Below the pieces are notes generated by a model. It had not been told where the DNA came from. It searched no databases and saw only the letters and a program-made list of their open reading frames with translations. A DNA stretch of 64,000 nucleotides from Cesiribacter sp964504565 (lineage in GTDB: Bacteria > Bacteroidota > Bacteroidia > Cytophagales > Cyclobacteriaceae), in the NCBI GenBank assembly GCA_964504565.1, contig CAZDEY010000009.1:124001-188000 (forward strand), given 5' to 3'. This document shows, in pieces, positions 36,479 to 45,847 of this stretch; position 1 is the first letter of the stretch; every line of letters starts with the position of its first letter. Made by a program: the position numbers and the translations under genes.

Positions 36479-36577
36479 ATGCTGTCAGCCTAACCGGCTT
36501 TGGCAGCATAATTGCCTATCTGATAGCAATTAAGTTAACTATAACCTAAACCGCAGCAGAAAATGTTTTTTTTCTGC
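36479..36577 (+). other. Two hairpins between obgE and grpE
   Basis: The first hairpin pairs ATGCTGTCAGCC (36479-36490) with GGCTTTGGCAGCAT (36496-36509), imperfectly. The second pairs GCAGAAAA (36556-36563) with TTTTCTGC (36570-36577), perfectly. They could end obgE transcription or act in the grpE leader. TAAGTTTA at 36582 may be part of a grpE promoter, but this is weak. Confidence 0.4.
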
Positions 36578-36599
36578 CTGCTAAGTTTACTTTATATAT

Positions 36600-37202
36600 A
36601 TGGAACAGGATAAAGAACTAACTGAAGAACAAATCACTTCGCCAGATTCCACCTCGCGCGAAACCAGTCCTGAAGAGGCAAATGCTATTGAGGAAGCTCA
36701 CCTGAAAGAAGCCGGCAAAGCCGACGAGCCTTCTGAGGAAAATGGTAATTCTGAAGATAAATACGCACAGGAGCTGGCCGAGCAAAAAGATAAGTACATC
36801 CGCCTATATTCAGAATTTGAAAATTTTCGCCGCCGCACGGCTCGCGAAAAGCAGGATCTTACCAAAACTGCTACTGAAAGTATGGTGGTTGCCCTGCTCC
36901 CTATTTTAGATGATTTTGACCGTGCCTTTAAAAACCTAAATGCCGAGGATTTAGACGGTGATAGTGTTTACGAGGGCATGCTGTTAATTTACAATAAATT
37001 CAAATCTACCCTAGAACGCCAGGGTGTTAAAGCCATGGAACTGAAAGCCGGCGATGAATTCGATACCGAATTTCAGGAGGCTATTACCCAAATTCCGGCA
37101 CCGGATGAAAGCTTAAAAGGCAAGGTGGTAGATGTAGTTGAAAAAGGATATATGCTAGGCGAAAAAGTAGTTCGCTTTGCAAAAGTTGTGACCGGAGCGT
37201 AA
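36600..37202 (+). CDS. grpE: Nucleotide exchange factor GrpE
   Basis: A 200-residue cochaperone that releases ADP from DnaK. An acidic disordered N-terminus of 50 residues is followed by a coiled coil with EFENFRRRTAREKQDL and the beta-wing end VVDVVEKGYMLGEKVVRFAKVVT. It is five bases ahead of dnaJ, so both form an operon; dnaK is not in this window. Confidence 0.96.
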   Translation: MEQDKELTEEQITSPDSTSRETSPEEANAIEEAHLKEAGKADEPSEENGNSEDKYAQELAEQKDKYIRLYSEFENFRRRTAREKQDLTKTATESMVVALLPILDDFDRAFKNLNAEDLDGDSVYEGMLLIYNKFKSTLERQGVKAMELKAGDEFDTEFQEAITQIPAPDESLKGKVVDVVEKGYMLGEKVVRFAKVVTGA

Positions 37203-37207
37203 GCATA

Positions 37208-38323
37208 ATGGCAAAACGAGATTATTACGACATACTAGGAGTTAGCAAAACCGCTACGGTAGACGAAATAAAAAAAGCCTACCGAAAAATTGCTATAAAG
37301 TACCATCCCGATAAAAACCCCGACGACCCTTCGGCCGAAGACAAGTTTAAGGAAGCGGCCGAGGCCTACGAGGTACTGAGCAATCAAGAAAAACGCCAGC
37401 GCTACGATCAGTTTGGCCACGCCGGTATGGGCAGCGGCTTTGGCGGCGGCGGGGGTGGCATGAATATGGAAGATATATTCAGCCAGTTCGGCGACATCTT
37501 CGGCGGTGGCGGCGGAGGTTTTGAGAGCTTCTTTGGCGGCGGCGGTGGTCGTGGCCGGCGCCGAAAGGGCAGCAACTTACGCATTAAGCTTAAGCTGGAA
37601 CTGGAAGATATTGCTAACGGGGTAGAAAAAAAGGTGAAGGTGAAACGCCTGGTTATGGCCGATGGCGTAACTTTTAAAACCTGCCCTACCTGTCAGGGTT
37701 CCGGCCAAATTAGAAAGGTTGTTAATACCATGCTGGGTCAAATGGTATCAGCTACTACCTGTAGCCAATGCCACGGCAGCGGCAAAATTATTGACCACAA
37801 ACCTACCGGCGTAGATAATACCGGCCTGGAACAGAAAGAAGAAGTAATCTCAATAAAAATACCGGCCGGCGTGCGCGATGGCATGCAGCTAAGCATGAGC
37901 GGCAAAGGTAATGAGCCCGCCGGCGGCGGCGTACCGGGCGATCTTCTTATAATTATTGAAGAAAAAGAGCACGAGCTGCTTAAGCGGGAAGGTAATAATA
38001 TTGTTTACGATTTATTCCTAAACTTTGCCGATGCGGCCTTAGGCACCTCAGTAGAAGTGCCTACGCTAGATGGCAAGGTTAAAATTAAGATTGAACCTGG
38101 CACCCAATCGGGTAAAATTTTACGCCTGCGCAATAAAGGCTTACGAGATTTAAATGGCTACGAAACCGGTGATCAGCTAATTCACGTAAACATCTGGACG
38201 CCGCAGACCCTTACCCGGGAAGAAAAAGAAGCTTTAGAAACGCTACGCAACTCCAGCAACTTTATGCCCAACCCCGATGGTAAGGAAAAAGGGTTCTTCG
38301 CCAAAATGAAAGAATTCTTTTAG
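37208..38323 (+). CDS. dnaJ: Chaperone DnaJ with a reduced zinc domain
   Basis: A 371-residue Hsp40 cochaperone. The J domain (1-70) has the HPD motif at 33-35. A Gly/Phe-rich linker (71-118) follows. The cysteine-rich domain has only two CxxCxGxG motifs, C159/C162 and C185/C188, instead of the usual four, so it can hold one zinc ion rather than two. The C-terminal substrate-binding domains (IKIPAGVRDGMQLSMSGKGN and ADAALGTSVEVPTLDG) are complete. The same reduction occurs, as far as I know, in other Bacteroidota. Confidence 0.96.
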   Translation: MAKRDYYDILGVSKTATVDEIKKAYRKIAIKYHPDKNPDDPSAEDKFKEAAEAYEVLSNQEKRQRYDQFGHAGMGSGFGGGGGGMNMEDIFSQFGDIFGGGGGGFESFFGGGGGRGRRRKGSNLRIKLKLELEDIANGVEKKVKVKRLVMADGVTFKTCPTCQGSGQIRKVVNTMLGQMVSATTCSQCHGSGKIIDHKPTGVDNTGLEQKEEVISIKIPAGVRDGMQLSMSGKGNEPAGGGVPGDLLIIIEEKEHELLKREGNNIVYDLFLNFADAALGTSVEVPTLDGKVKIKIEPGTQSGKILRLRNKGLRDLNGYETGDQLIHVNIWTPQTLTREEKEALETLRNSSNFMPNPDGKEKGFFAKMKEFF

Positions 38324-38344
38324 TAGAAAAAACCTGTAACTTGA

Positions 38345-38371
38345 AGCCTGCCCAACCAGCAGGCTTTTTTA
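38345..38371 (+). terminator. Terminator of grpE-dnaJ
   Basis: AGCCTGC (38345-38351) pairs with GCAGGCT (38359-38365), loop CCAACCA, then TTTTTT. Confidence 0.88.
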
Positions 38372-38377
38372 TTTGCT

Positions 38378-39409
38378 ATGGCGTTAATCAGTAAGAAAAA
38401 AAAAGTATACCCAATTGGCCGCTTCCTCAGAACTTACCTAAGAGCTCAAGGTAGGGAAATTGATGTACCCATTACCTATAAAGACTTACTCCGCTACGAT
38501 AACTCAATAACCCTATACGACCGCTACGGCTCCGATACGCTTTGGGAAACTGTTTTCTACCCCCAGAGCGATATGCACCAAATTAACGAAAGTCTGAAAA
38601 AGATATACGCCGAGCTTAAAACCCAGGGCGATAGCAACTTACTTCAGCATTTATACATAGAACGTATAGATTTATGTGTATACGGAAATACGAAGCCCTT
38701 TAGGGTACGCATTGTAAATAATATTAACGACAACTTCGATTACTTCTACATTAAACAAGCCGATGCCAGCCGAATATATGGCCTAGAACTAGAGCACCTG
38801 CTTTCCCCTAATAAAATTAACTACGTAGTGCGCGACCAAACCCTGATTGAGGAACATATTGCCGGTATACCGGGCGATCAGTTCATTAAGCGGCACCTCA
38901 ACGATAAGTCGCTTAACGAAATCAGGTTAGCTAAAGAATTTGTTAAATTTAATGAGCGCTGCTTCGTACGCTTATTAGGCGATATGCATAGCAGCAATTT
39001 TGTGGTAGAAATAACCCCGGATTTTGAAGAGATTCACTACCGTATCCGGGCAATAGATTTTGACCAGCAGAGTTATGAAGGCCGACGGGCGGTATACATG
39101 CCGCAGTACTTCAAGCAAAATAACCCAATTATTGAAATTGGGTTACGCAACATGACGCCAACCACAGTAAAGCAGTACCAGAAAGAGGAACGATCGCTAA
39201 TAGGTACCCGAATACTTTCGGCTAAGGTTACAATTAAGAAGTTACTAAAGGCTATGATGCGCGAAGAACTTGCGCCATCTGCAAATATTGAACGTTTGCG
39301 GGAGGAATTAAACGCGTATTACCAGTCCAAAGAATTTGACCGATGCAAATCGATGGGCGAGGTGGTGAAAACCAGTTTAGAGTTAGTGCTGAAAGATGAG
39401 AAATTATAA
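38378..39409 (+). CDS. Unknown protein with atypical kinase-fold motifs
   Basis: A 343-residue cytoplasmic protein I cannot assign to a named family. It shows the ordered landmarks of aminoglycoside-phosphotransferase-like kinases: a beta-strand lysine in FYIKQAD (K126), a helix acidic residue in LELEH (E137 or E139), a hinge-like LIEEHIAGIPGDQF, the catalytic-loop-like GDMHSSNF (D202, N207), and a metal-site-like IDFDQQ (D227, D229). The C-terminal 80 residues are helical and charged. It begins seven bases after the grpE-dnaJ terminator. A kinase role is inferred; there is no clear glycine-rich loop. Confidence 0.7.
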   Translation: MALISKKKKVYPIGRFLRTYLRAQGREIDVPITYKDLLRYDNSITLYDRYGSDTLWETVFYPQSDMHQINESLKKIYAELKTQGDSNLLQHLYIERIDLCVYGNTKPFRVRIVNNINDNFDYFYIKQADASRIYGLELEHLLSPNKINYVVRDQTLIEEHIAGIPGDQFIKRHLNDKSLNEIRLAKEFVKFNERCFVRLLGDMHSSNFVVEITPDFEEIHYRIRAIDFDQQSYEGRRAVYMPQYFKQNNPIIEIGLRNMTPTTVKQYQKEERSLIGTRILSAKVTIKKLLKAMMREELAPSANIERLREELNAYYQSKEFDRCKSMGEVVKTSLELVLKDEKL

Positions 39410-39601
39410 ATAGTGCTGATAAATCTGACAGGCCTTTTCAAATAGGTTCTGGCTGTTTAGCCCGGTCATGAGTTTGGCATCATGTTTAGGAAACCCGCTT
39501 TTGCAGAGCTTTAAAAACCGGCCGTACGACTTTACTAAATTTAACTCCTCGCTTCTAGTTAGCTGTCCCTCTACCATACCGTCTCGTTTTGTTACTGCCA
39601 T
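39404..39601 (-). CDS. Small hypothetical protein
   Basis: A 65-residue frame convergent with, and overlapping by six bases, the kinase-like gene. It encodes a mainly helical, basic protein (ELNLVKSYGRFLKLCK and NSQNLFEKACQIYQHYL). Composition looks protein-like rather than random and it starts at ATG. No family recognised, and no promoter was confirmed. Confidence 0.45.
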   Translation of the reverse strand: MAVTKRDGMVEGQLTRSEELNLVKSYGRFLKLCKSGFPKHDAKLMTGLNSQNLFEKACQIYQHYL

Positions 39602-39937
39602 TCAGCAGGTTGTATAGTTATTAACATGCTTTTCAACACCATATACGTAATGGGTTGAAAAAATGTTTATAACTTTTTGTAAAATTAATACGGTTCACAA
39701 AAAATTAACAGTGAGCAAGTTGGGTACTCTTACCACGTAAGGTTTAGGTAAAAGAAGCAAAAGCTGTTTTAGCAGTAAAAATTTAAGCAAACCTTGCCAG
39801 CTATTTGACTAACAGCAACTTGTTATTTTTTGAAAAAAGATTTACTTGTTAGTCAGGTAAAACTCCATTGTAATGCCTGGGTAATTTTTACCCAACTTAG
39901 AAAAAGATTTACGACTTATTTGAACAAAAGACCTTAA
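39602..39937. other. Intergenic region without a gene
   Basis: These 336 AT-rich bases between a small ORF and the lycopene cyclase hold no recognisable gene. Weak dyads such as TACTCTTACCACGTAAGG and repeats of TTTACTTGTTAGTCAGG-like words exist, but nothing that can be named. Confidence 0.6.
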
Positions 39938-41119
39938 TTACTTTCCTCTTTTTCTGTTCAAAACATAGTAGTTCAGTAGGCTTTTACTAAACAAACCTTG
40001 AGGAACCGAAGCCATTATCATAAGTTCGTCTAGAAAGTTAGAGTCTTCGCTTAAAAACCGAAGCAAGCGTTCAGGAGAGTTGTTACGGAAGAGTTGGCTA
40101 AATACCTCTTCGCCGCGTTCCCCGTTATTTTTAAGCACTTCCAACAGCGCATTATCGTAAACGGTAAATCGGCTGGGCTTAAAGTACTGCTTAGGTAATC
40201 TTCCGTTAATTAATTGCTCACTTAAAAATTTAGCTTCCTTCTGAATACGTAAAAAAGTATAGCCGGTAGAAGGCTTGGAGGCACCTGCTGCCGAACCAAT
40301 AGGGATTATGCGCGTCGATTTTTGCCGGAACGGGTAGGTGGTCATAGGAATTTGGCCCCACTCCTGCTCAACAATAGTATAGTTTTTAATTTTAAGCTCG
40401 CTTTGTATATAATTTACCAATGCCCGCTCATATTCTTCGGTAGTAAGCAAATTTTCCGAAAATATAGTATACTCTACTAAGGCCTTGGTTCTGGAATACG
40501 GTATCAGGTAAAAAAAGCGCAAACTGCCCTCTTGCGGGGTGTTAAAATCGAACATGCGGAAGCTATTAGTTCCAAGGTCTAGGTCTTCCGACTCAATAAC
40601 CCAGCCTTTAAAGTGTTGGGTGAGTACGGTATGGGTTTTAGCCGCTTCAGTTAGCGCTTCGTTCAGAAAAAGACTGGTAAATAAGTAATCAGTTGTAAAG
40701 CTTCCACCACTGGTTAGAACTGTCACCTTATCATCCGCTTGCTGGGTATAAGAAGAAACCTCCGCCTGCAGAAAGTGGACTTCCGGCCGCGAGTGTATAT
40801 ACTCAAACAGGTAGTTATAAAAATCTTCTCCTTGAATTACGTAGTATACATATGGGCTTAAACTCAATTTTGAAGAAAATCCGGTGCTCCTAAATTCTGC
40901 GTAATCAAATTGGTTTTTCGCCAGGTGATCAAAAGCCTGAGGGCTGGCTGACCAATAGCCCCACGTTCGATCATTGGCCTGTTTAGCGTCCATATCAATT
41001 ATTAAAATTTTCAGCTTCTTACTTTCCTTATGCTGAAGAATATGCCACAGCAAACTCAGGCCGGCTGCCCCGGCACCGGCTATAATTACATCGTAGTTAT
41101 TTGCTTTACCTTTCGTCAA
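39938..41119 (-). CDS. crtY: Lycopene beta-cyclase
   Basis: A 393-residue FAD/NAD-dependent enzyme that closes the beta rings of carotenoids. The dinucleotide fold DVIIAGAGAAGLSLLWHIL is at the N-terminus, followed by NDRTWGYW, the C-terminal-half motif IPMTTYPF and then IPIGSAAGASKPSTGYTF. The cell therefore probably makes cyclic carotenoids, though no other carotenoid gene is in this window. It lies ten bases behind a TlpA-like gene on the same strand. Confidence 0.92.
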   Translation of the reverse strand: MTKGKANNYDVIIAGAGAAGLSLLWHILQHKESKKLKILIIDMDAKQANDRTWGYWSASPQAFDHLAKNQFDYAEFRSTGFSSKLSLSPYVYYVIQGEDFYNYLFEYIHSRPEVHFLQAEVSSYTQQADDKVTVLTSGGSFTTDYLFTSLFLNEALTEAAKTHTVLTQHFKGWVIESEDLDLGTNSFRMFDFNTPQEGSLRFFYLIPYSRTKALVEYTIFSENLLTTEEYERALVNYIQSELKIKNYTIVEQEWGQIPMTTYPFRQKSTRIIPIGSAAGASKPSTGYTFLRIQKEAKFLSEQLINGRLPKQYFKPSRFTVYDNALLEVLKNNGERGEEVFSQLFRNNSPERLLRFLSEDSNFLDELMIMASVPQGLFSKSLLNYYVLNRKRGK

Positions 41120-41129
41120 ATTACAGGCT

Positions 41130-41708
41130 TTATATGCTTAGTAGCCAATGTATAAAATCTTCGGAACTATAGTCGGCTATTCCCTTATAGGTAGCAACTA
41201 ACTCACCCTGGCTATTGATTATATAAGTAGTAGGCACTGAAGATGACTGATACATAGCCGGGCGGCTGGCTGCTAATTGGTAAACGGGTAAGGCATATCC
41301 TTTGCGTTTCATAAACGCTTGGGCTTTGGTTATATCTTCTTCTACCGTAACTAAAACAAAATTAACTCTATTATCGGTTGCTAAGGCTGCTTCGTTTATA
41401 CCTGGCATTTCGGCCAGGCAGGGGGCGCACCAACTTGCCCAAAAATTCAGAAATATAGGCTTACCCTCAAATTCCTTTAATTGAACTTCTTGCCCGTTCT
41501 GATGCCGTAGCTGTAGGCTTAAATTGGCGGTTACAGCTTCAGCTTTATTTTCAGTAGCGGGCGAAAAAATTCCGGTCTGCAAAACACCTCGCTGAATATA
41601 GCTGATAACTACCGTATGGTAGCCGCTTAGGTAGAGTGCTAAAAACAAAAGTAGCAACCACCAATCGCTGAGAAATTTTATTAACCGCTGTTTCAAAATA
41701 CTAGGCAT
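41130..41708 (-). CDS. TlpA-like thiol-disulfide oxidoreductase
   Basis: A 192-residue protein with an N-terminal membrane anchor (about 17-37) and a periplasmic thioredoxin fold. The active site is WCAPC with cysteines C94 and C97, and the cis-proline is in SSSVPTTY at P159. This arrangement is typical of ResA/TlpA proteins that reduce apocytochromes or other periplasmic disulfides. It is upstream of crtY in a two-gene unit. Confidence 0.93.
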   Translation of the reverse strand: MPSILKQRLIKFLSDWWLLLLFLALYLSGYHTVVISYIQRGVLQTGIFSPATENKAEAVTANLSLQLRHQNGQEVQLKEFEGKPIFLNFWASWCAPCLAEMPGINEAALATDNRVNFVLVTVEEDITKAQAFMKRKGYALPVYQLAASRPAMYQSSSVPTTYIINSQGELVATYKGIADYSSEDFIHWLLSI

Positions 41709-41796
41709 AAAGATGTCCGGCAGCGAAGGTGCAAACTATCGGACTAACTTAAAAATCACGAAGCGTATAAGTTAATGTCTAGTATTACTTCAAATG

Positions 41797-42096
41797 CTAT
41801 ATATGTTGCTTGATAACCTTTTCAAGCTGGGCAGCTTGCTGCACCCCGGATTGGCGCCACACTGCTTTGCCATTTTTAAATAATATTAGGGTAGGAACTC
41901 CCCTTACGCCAAATTGCTGGGCCAGCTTACCGTTTTTATCAACGTCTATTTTTAGAATTTTGGCCTTGCCCCCAATTCGGTCTTTCAGTTCGCTTAGTAT
42001 CGGGGGCATCATTTTACAGGGACCACACCAAGTTGCGTAAAAATCCACCAAAACCGGCTTTTCTCCCTTAATCAACTCGTTAAAGCTACCTCTCAT
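41797..42096 (-). CDS. Thioredoxin-like protein
   Basis: A 99-residue cytoplasmic thioredoxin. The active site is WCGPC (C24, C27) and the cis-proline loop reads VRGVPTLILFKNG. Length is slightly shorter than E. coli thioredoxin. It is transcribed in the same direction as the TlpA-like gene with 88 bases between, so it may be the head of the same unit. Confidence 0.93.
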   Translation of the reverse strand: MRGSFNELIKGEKPVLVDFYATWCGPCKMMPPILSELKDRIGGKAKILKIDVDKNGKLAQQFGVRGVPTLILFKNGKAVWRQSGVQQAAQLEKVIKQHI

Positions 42097-42706
42097 AGTA
42101 TAGTTTTAAAAGTACAACTATTGGGGCTGTAGTTCAGTTTTACCAAATTACGTAAAAGAACAGTTATCAATACCATTAAATTTTCCAGTATTCGGTTATC
42201 GGTTTTCTGGGCTGCCCCCCGGTCAATCATTTAAATTAATATGATTTAATGCTGAAACGATTTACACTAGGCTAGCCATGGAATGAACCTGTCTAAGTTT
42301 TCATTTTACTTCATCCTAACCTTCTCGACTAGCCGTCCGCTTTTAAGTAGAAGAAATGCTTTCAGGTCAATATTATCTCCCCTTTGTAGAAATTGACGCA
42401 AGGGGGGTAAGCGAATTTGCATCATTAATACTGTGAACAGGTTCCATGTATAAATGTAACCTCAGCTATTCATGATAAAACATTTTTAAACGCCTATTTA
42501 ATGATTTTTAAGAACTACCAAAAGTTCTTATAAAAATATGGTTTAGGCTTTAATGCTAAGGTAATTTCTGATTTGAAAACTTAAATTTATTTGCCCCCTT
42601 GGCTGTTTGCTAAACCGCGCAGGCCTAATAGATTAGAACGAGGTTGATTAAAAGCTTTATTTCCTCAGGCTTTCTTCATAAGCTATAAAGCTAGTATCTT
42701 TAGCCA
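42097..42706. other. Long AT-rich intergenic region with hairpins
   Basis: This 610-base region has no convincing coding frame. It holds an imperfect inverted repeat (CATGGAATGAACCTGT at 42277-42292 with ACAGGTTCCATG at 42437-42448), and a compact perfect hairpin TAAGAACT / AGTTCTTA (42509-42530). TATCTTTA at 42695-42702 is a possible -7 element only five bases before the next gene. It could harbour a small RNA or an insertion remnant, but neither can be shown. Confidence 0.5.
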
Positions 42707-43360
42707 ATGGCAAGCCGAGTAATTACCTTATTTATTATAACCGGAATGGTAGGCGTATTGGCGTATGTATTTTTCCAATCGCCCAACCAACCCCCCGAAC
42801 AAAAATTAGATACCCAAACATATATTGCTGACGTTAAAAGGGAACGTACCGAAAAAGATCTGTTCTTTAAAGCCGACCCGGAATCGCCTCTGGATAGCAA
42901 CCAACGCACCTTATTTGAACAACTACAGTACTACCCAATAAACCCGCAGTTTAGAGTAGAAGCTAAGGTACAACCCGTAGGCCGTCCCGATATAATTACC
43001 CTTTCTACCAGCGACGGTCAGGTACGGCAACTTCAAAAGTGGGGCTATGCCAACTTTATGCTCAATGGAAACCAGCAACAGCTACTGCTACTAAAATCGG
43101 ATGAACCGGGCGACAACCAGCTTTTTATACCCTTTGCCGATGCTACCAGTGCCCGCCAAACCTACGGTGCCGGCCGTTACCTGGATGTGCCCCTACCCCA
43201 AGGCAATACCTTATTGTTAGATTTTAATAAGGCGTACAATCCATATTGCGCGTATAGCGACAAATATAGTTGTCCGCTGCCGCCGCCGGAAAATATGTTA
43301 GGTGTACCAATTCAGGCCGGGGAAAAAACCTACCCCTTAAAGCAAGCCAAAACGCCCTAA
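42707..43360 (+). CDS. DUF1684 family protein
   Basis: A 217-residue protein with an N-terminal membrane anchor (about 6-24). The C-terminal half has the invariant DUF1684 block: PFADATSARQTYGAGRYLD, then LLDFNKAYNPYCAYSDKYSC and LGVPIQAGEK, including the paired cysteines. The family is widespread in Bacteroidota and of unknown biochemical function. It lies 45 bases before pheT on the same strand, and TACTTTTG at 43367-43374 may give pheT its own promoter. Confidence 0.9.
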   Translation: MASRVITLFIITGMVGVLAYVFFQSPNQPPEQKLDTQTYIADVKRERTEKDLFFKADPESPLDSNQRTLFEQLQYYPINPQFRVEAKVQPVGRPDIITLSTSDGQVRQLQKWGYANFMLNGNQQQLLLLKSDEPGDNQLFIPFADATSARQTYGAGRYLDVPLPQGNTLLLDFNKAYNPYCAYSDKYSCPLPPPENMLGVPIQAGEKTYPLKQAKTP

Positions 43361-43405
43361 AATACTTACTTTTGTGCTGTTTACCCGCTCAGAAGCTTTC
43401 TGTTA

Positions 43406-45847
43406 ATGAAAATATCGTACAACTGGCTTAGCCAATATATAGACCTAACCGACCAAACCCCCGAAGCCGTAGGCGAATTGCTTACCGGCAGCGGCCTGGA
43501 AGTTGAGGGCATTGAAACCACCGAAACCCTACCCGGCGGGCTGGAGGGCATAGTTATCGGCGAGGTGCTTACCTGCACCCCTCACCCTAATGCCGACCGC
43601 TTAAAAATTACTACGGTTAACCTGGGCGAAGAAACCAAGCAAATAGTGTGCGGGGCCGAAAACGTTGCCGCAGGCCAAAAAGTAGTGGTAGCTACCGTAG
43701 GCAGCACCCTATACCCGAGCGGTGGCGAAGCCTTCAAGATAAAAAAATCGAAGATCCGGGGCGAGCTTTCCGAAGGTATGATATGTGCCGAGGATGAAAT
43801 AGGTATAGGCAACTCGCACGCCGGTATTATGGTGCTGGATACTGAACTGCCCAACGGCACACCTGCTAAACAATACTTCAATAGTGAAGATGCTACCACC
43901 CTGGAAATTGGCCTTACACCCAACCGGGCCGATGCCGCCAGCCACATTGGCGTAGCCCGCGATCTGTGCGCCCTACTAAGCCGAGATTTAAACTGGCCGG
44001 ATGTAAGTGCTTTTAGTGCCGGCACTAATTCTACCGAAAGCATAAAGGTTAAGGTTGAAAATACCGAAGCCTGCCCCCGCTACAGCGGCATAACGCTCAC
44101 TAACGTAAGTGTTAAACCCTCACCCGATTGGCTACAGGAACGGTTACTAAGTATTGGGCTTCAACCAATAAATAATGTAGTTGACGTTACCAACTTTGTA
44201 CTGCACGAAATTGGCCAGCCGCTACACGCCTTTGATGCCGAAAAAATAACTAATGGTGAAATAGTAGTGGGTACACTTAAAGAAGGTACCCCTTTTACCA
44301 CGCTTGACGAAAAAGAGCGAAAGCTTTCCGGCCAAGACCTTATGATTGGTGACAGCGCCGGCAACGGCCTGTGCATAGCCGGGGTGTTTGGCGGTATAGG
44401 CAGCGGCGTTACCGAAACTACTACCCAGGTTTTTCTGGAAAGTGCTTACTTTTCGCCGGACTGGATTAGAGCCACCGCCCAACGCCACGGCCTAAAAACC
44501 GACGCCAGTTTTCGCTACGAGCGAGGCACCGACCCTAATATTACCTTATACGCCCTAAAACGGGCGGTGCTCTTACTACAAGAAGTTGCCGGGGCTAAAG
44601 TAGCTTCCGGGCTAATTGATATGTACCCTAATCCTATTGAAGCATTTCGGGTACCGTGTAGTTGGTCGGGCATAACCACACTTTTAGGCTACGAGGTGCC
44701 GGAAGAACGCCGCCGAGAAATTTTAGGGCAGCTCGATATAGAGATTACTGAAGAAGCCGGTGATAAATTTGTAGCCGTAGTGCCCCCCTACCGGGTAGAT
44801 GTTCAGCGCCAAGCCGATATTGCCGAAGAAATTCTTAGAATTTGGGGATATAACAACGTGCCGTTACCCGATCATATGGGTAGCCGCTTTCTGGCGCACT
44901 TCCCTAAAACCGATCCGGACCGGCGCAAGCAGGAAGCTTCGGCCGTGCTTTCCGGCCTAGGGTTCCAAGAGATTATGACCAATAGCCTGACCAATCCGCT
45001 TTACGCTCAAAAAGCCGACTTTCTTAAGCAGGAGCATCAGGTAGAAATACTTAATAAATTAAGCGAAGACTTAGGCGTAATGCGCCAGACTATGCTTTTT
45101 GGCGGGTTAGAGGTGATTAACCATAATCTAAACCACCGCCAAAAAGACCTTAAGCTATTTGAGTTTGGCAAAACCTATCACAAATATAAGACCGGCTATA
45201 ATGAGCAGCCCTGGCTAAGTATTTGGCTTACCGGCAACGTACAAGCCGAGCACTACCGCAGCCCGGCTAAAGTTAGCCAGTTTGAAGATTTGCGCGATAC
45301 GCTTGAGGTGCTATTGCTTCGTTTTGGAATAAATACATACAAGAGCCAGACTATTACCGATGGGGCGTTTGCCTACGCCCTGGAAATTGTGTATACTGGT
45401 GATAAAATTCGGAGCAAAAGTCCCCTGGTTAAAATGGGTAAGGTTCAGCCAAAACTGGCCAAGCTTTGCGGGCTTAAGCAAGAAGTTTTTTGGGCCGAAG
45501 TTAACTGGAGCCTACTGTTGCAAATTAGCGGAAGCCGGCAAATTAGCTACGAGCCGGTAAGTCGCTTTCCGGAAGTACGCCGAGATTTATCGTTGGTAGT
45601 AGATAAAACGGTAAGTTTTGCCGAAATTGAGGCCCTAACCCGTAAGCTCGAGAACCGACTAATTCGCCGCATTGGTGTATTTGATGTGTACGAAGGCGAT
45701 AAGGTAGAAAAAGGCAAAAAGGCTTACGCTATTAGTTTTATTATGCAAGATGCCGAACGCACGCTTACCGATAAGGTTATAGATAAAACAATGCAACGCC
45801 TGATGCAGGGATTTGAACTGGAGCTGGACGCCGTAATAAGAAAATAA
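43406..45847 (+). CDS. pheT: Phenylalanine-tRNA ligase beta subunit
   Basis: An 813-residue subunit of the tetrameric synthetase. In order it has the EMAP/tRNA-binding domain (IVIGEVLTCTPHPNADRLKI), the B3/4 editing domain, the B5 domain, the catalytic-like core (EFGKTYHKYK) and the C-terminal ferredoxin-fold anticodon-binding domain (YEPVSRFPEVRRDLSLVVD). Length is normal. The alpha subunit gene pheS is not in the window, so the two are unlinked. Its stop shares a base with the next start (TAATG). Confidence 0.97.
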   Translation: MKISYNWLSQYIDLTDQTPEAVGELLTGSGLEVEGIETTETLPGGLEGIVIGEVLTCTPHPNADRLKITTVNLGEETKQIVCGAENVAAGQKVVVATVGSTLYPSGGEAFKIKKSKIRGELSEGMICAEDEIGIGNSHAGIMVLDTELPNGTPAKQYFNSEDATTLEIGLTPNRADAASHIGVARDLCALLSRDLNWPDVSAFSAGTNSTESIKVKVENTEACPRYSGITLTNVSVKPSPDWLQERLLSIGLQPINNVVDVTNFVLHEIGQPLHAFDAEKITNGEIVVGTLKEGTPFTTLDEKERKLSGQDLMIGDSAGNGLCIAGVFGGIGSGVTETTTQVFLESAYFSPDWIRATAQRHGLKTDASFRYERGTDPNITLYALKRAVLLLQEVAGAKVASGLIDMYPNPIEAFRVPCSWSGITTLLGYEVPEERRREILGQLDIEITEEAGDKFVAVVPPYRVDVQRQADIAEEILRIWGYNNVPLPDHMGSRFLAHFPKTDPDRRKQEASAVLSGLGFQEIMTNSLTNPLYAQKADFLKQEHQVEILNKLSEDLGVMRQTMLFGGLEVINHNLNHRQKDLKLFEFGKTYHKYKTGYNEQPWLSIWLTGNVQAEHYRSPAKVSQFEDLRDTLEVLLLRFGINTYKSQTITDGAFAYALEIVYTGDKIRSKSPLVKMGKVQPKLAKLCGLKQEVFWAEVNWSLLLQISGSRQISYEPVSRFPEVRRDLSLVVDKTVSFAEIEALTRKLENRLIRRIGVFDVYEGDKVEKGKKAYAISFIMQDAERTLTDKVIDKTMQRLMQGFELELDAVIRK

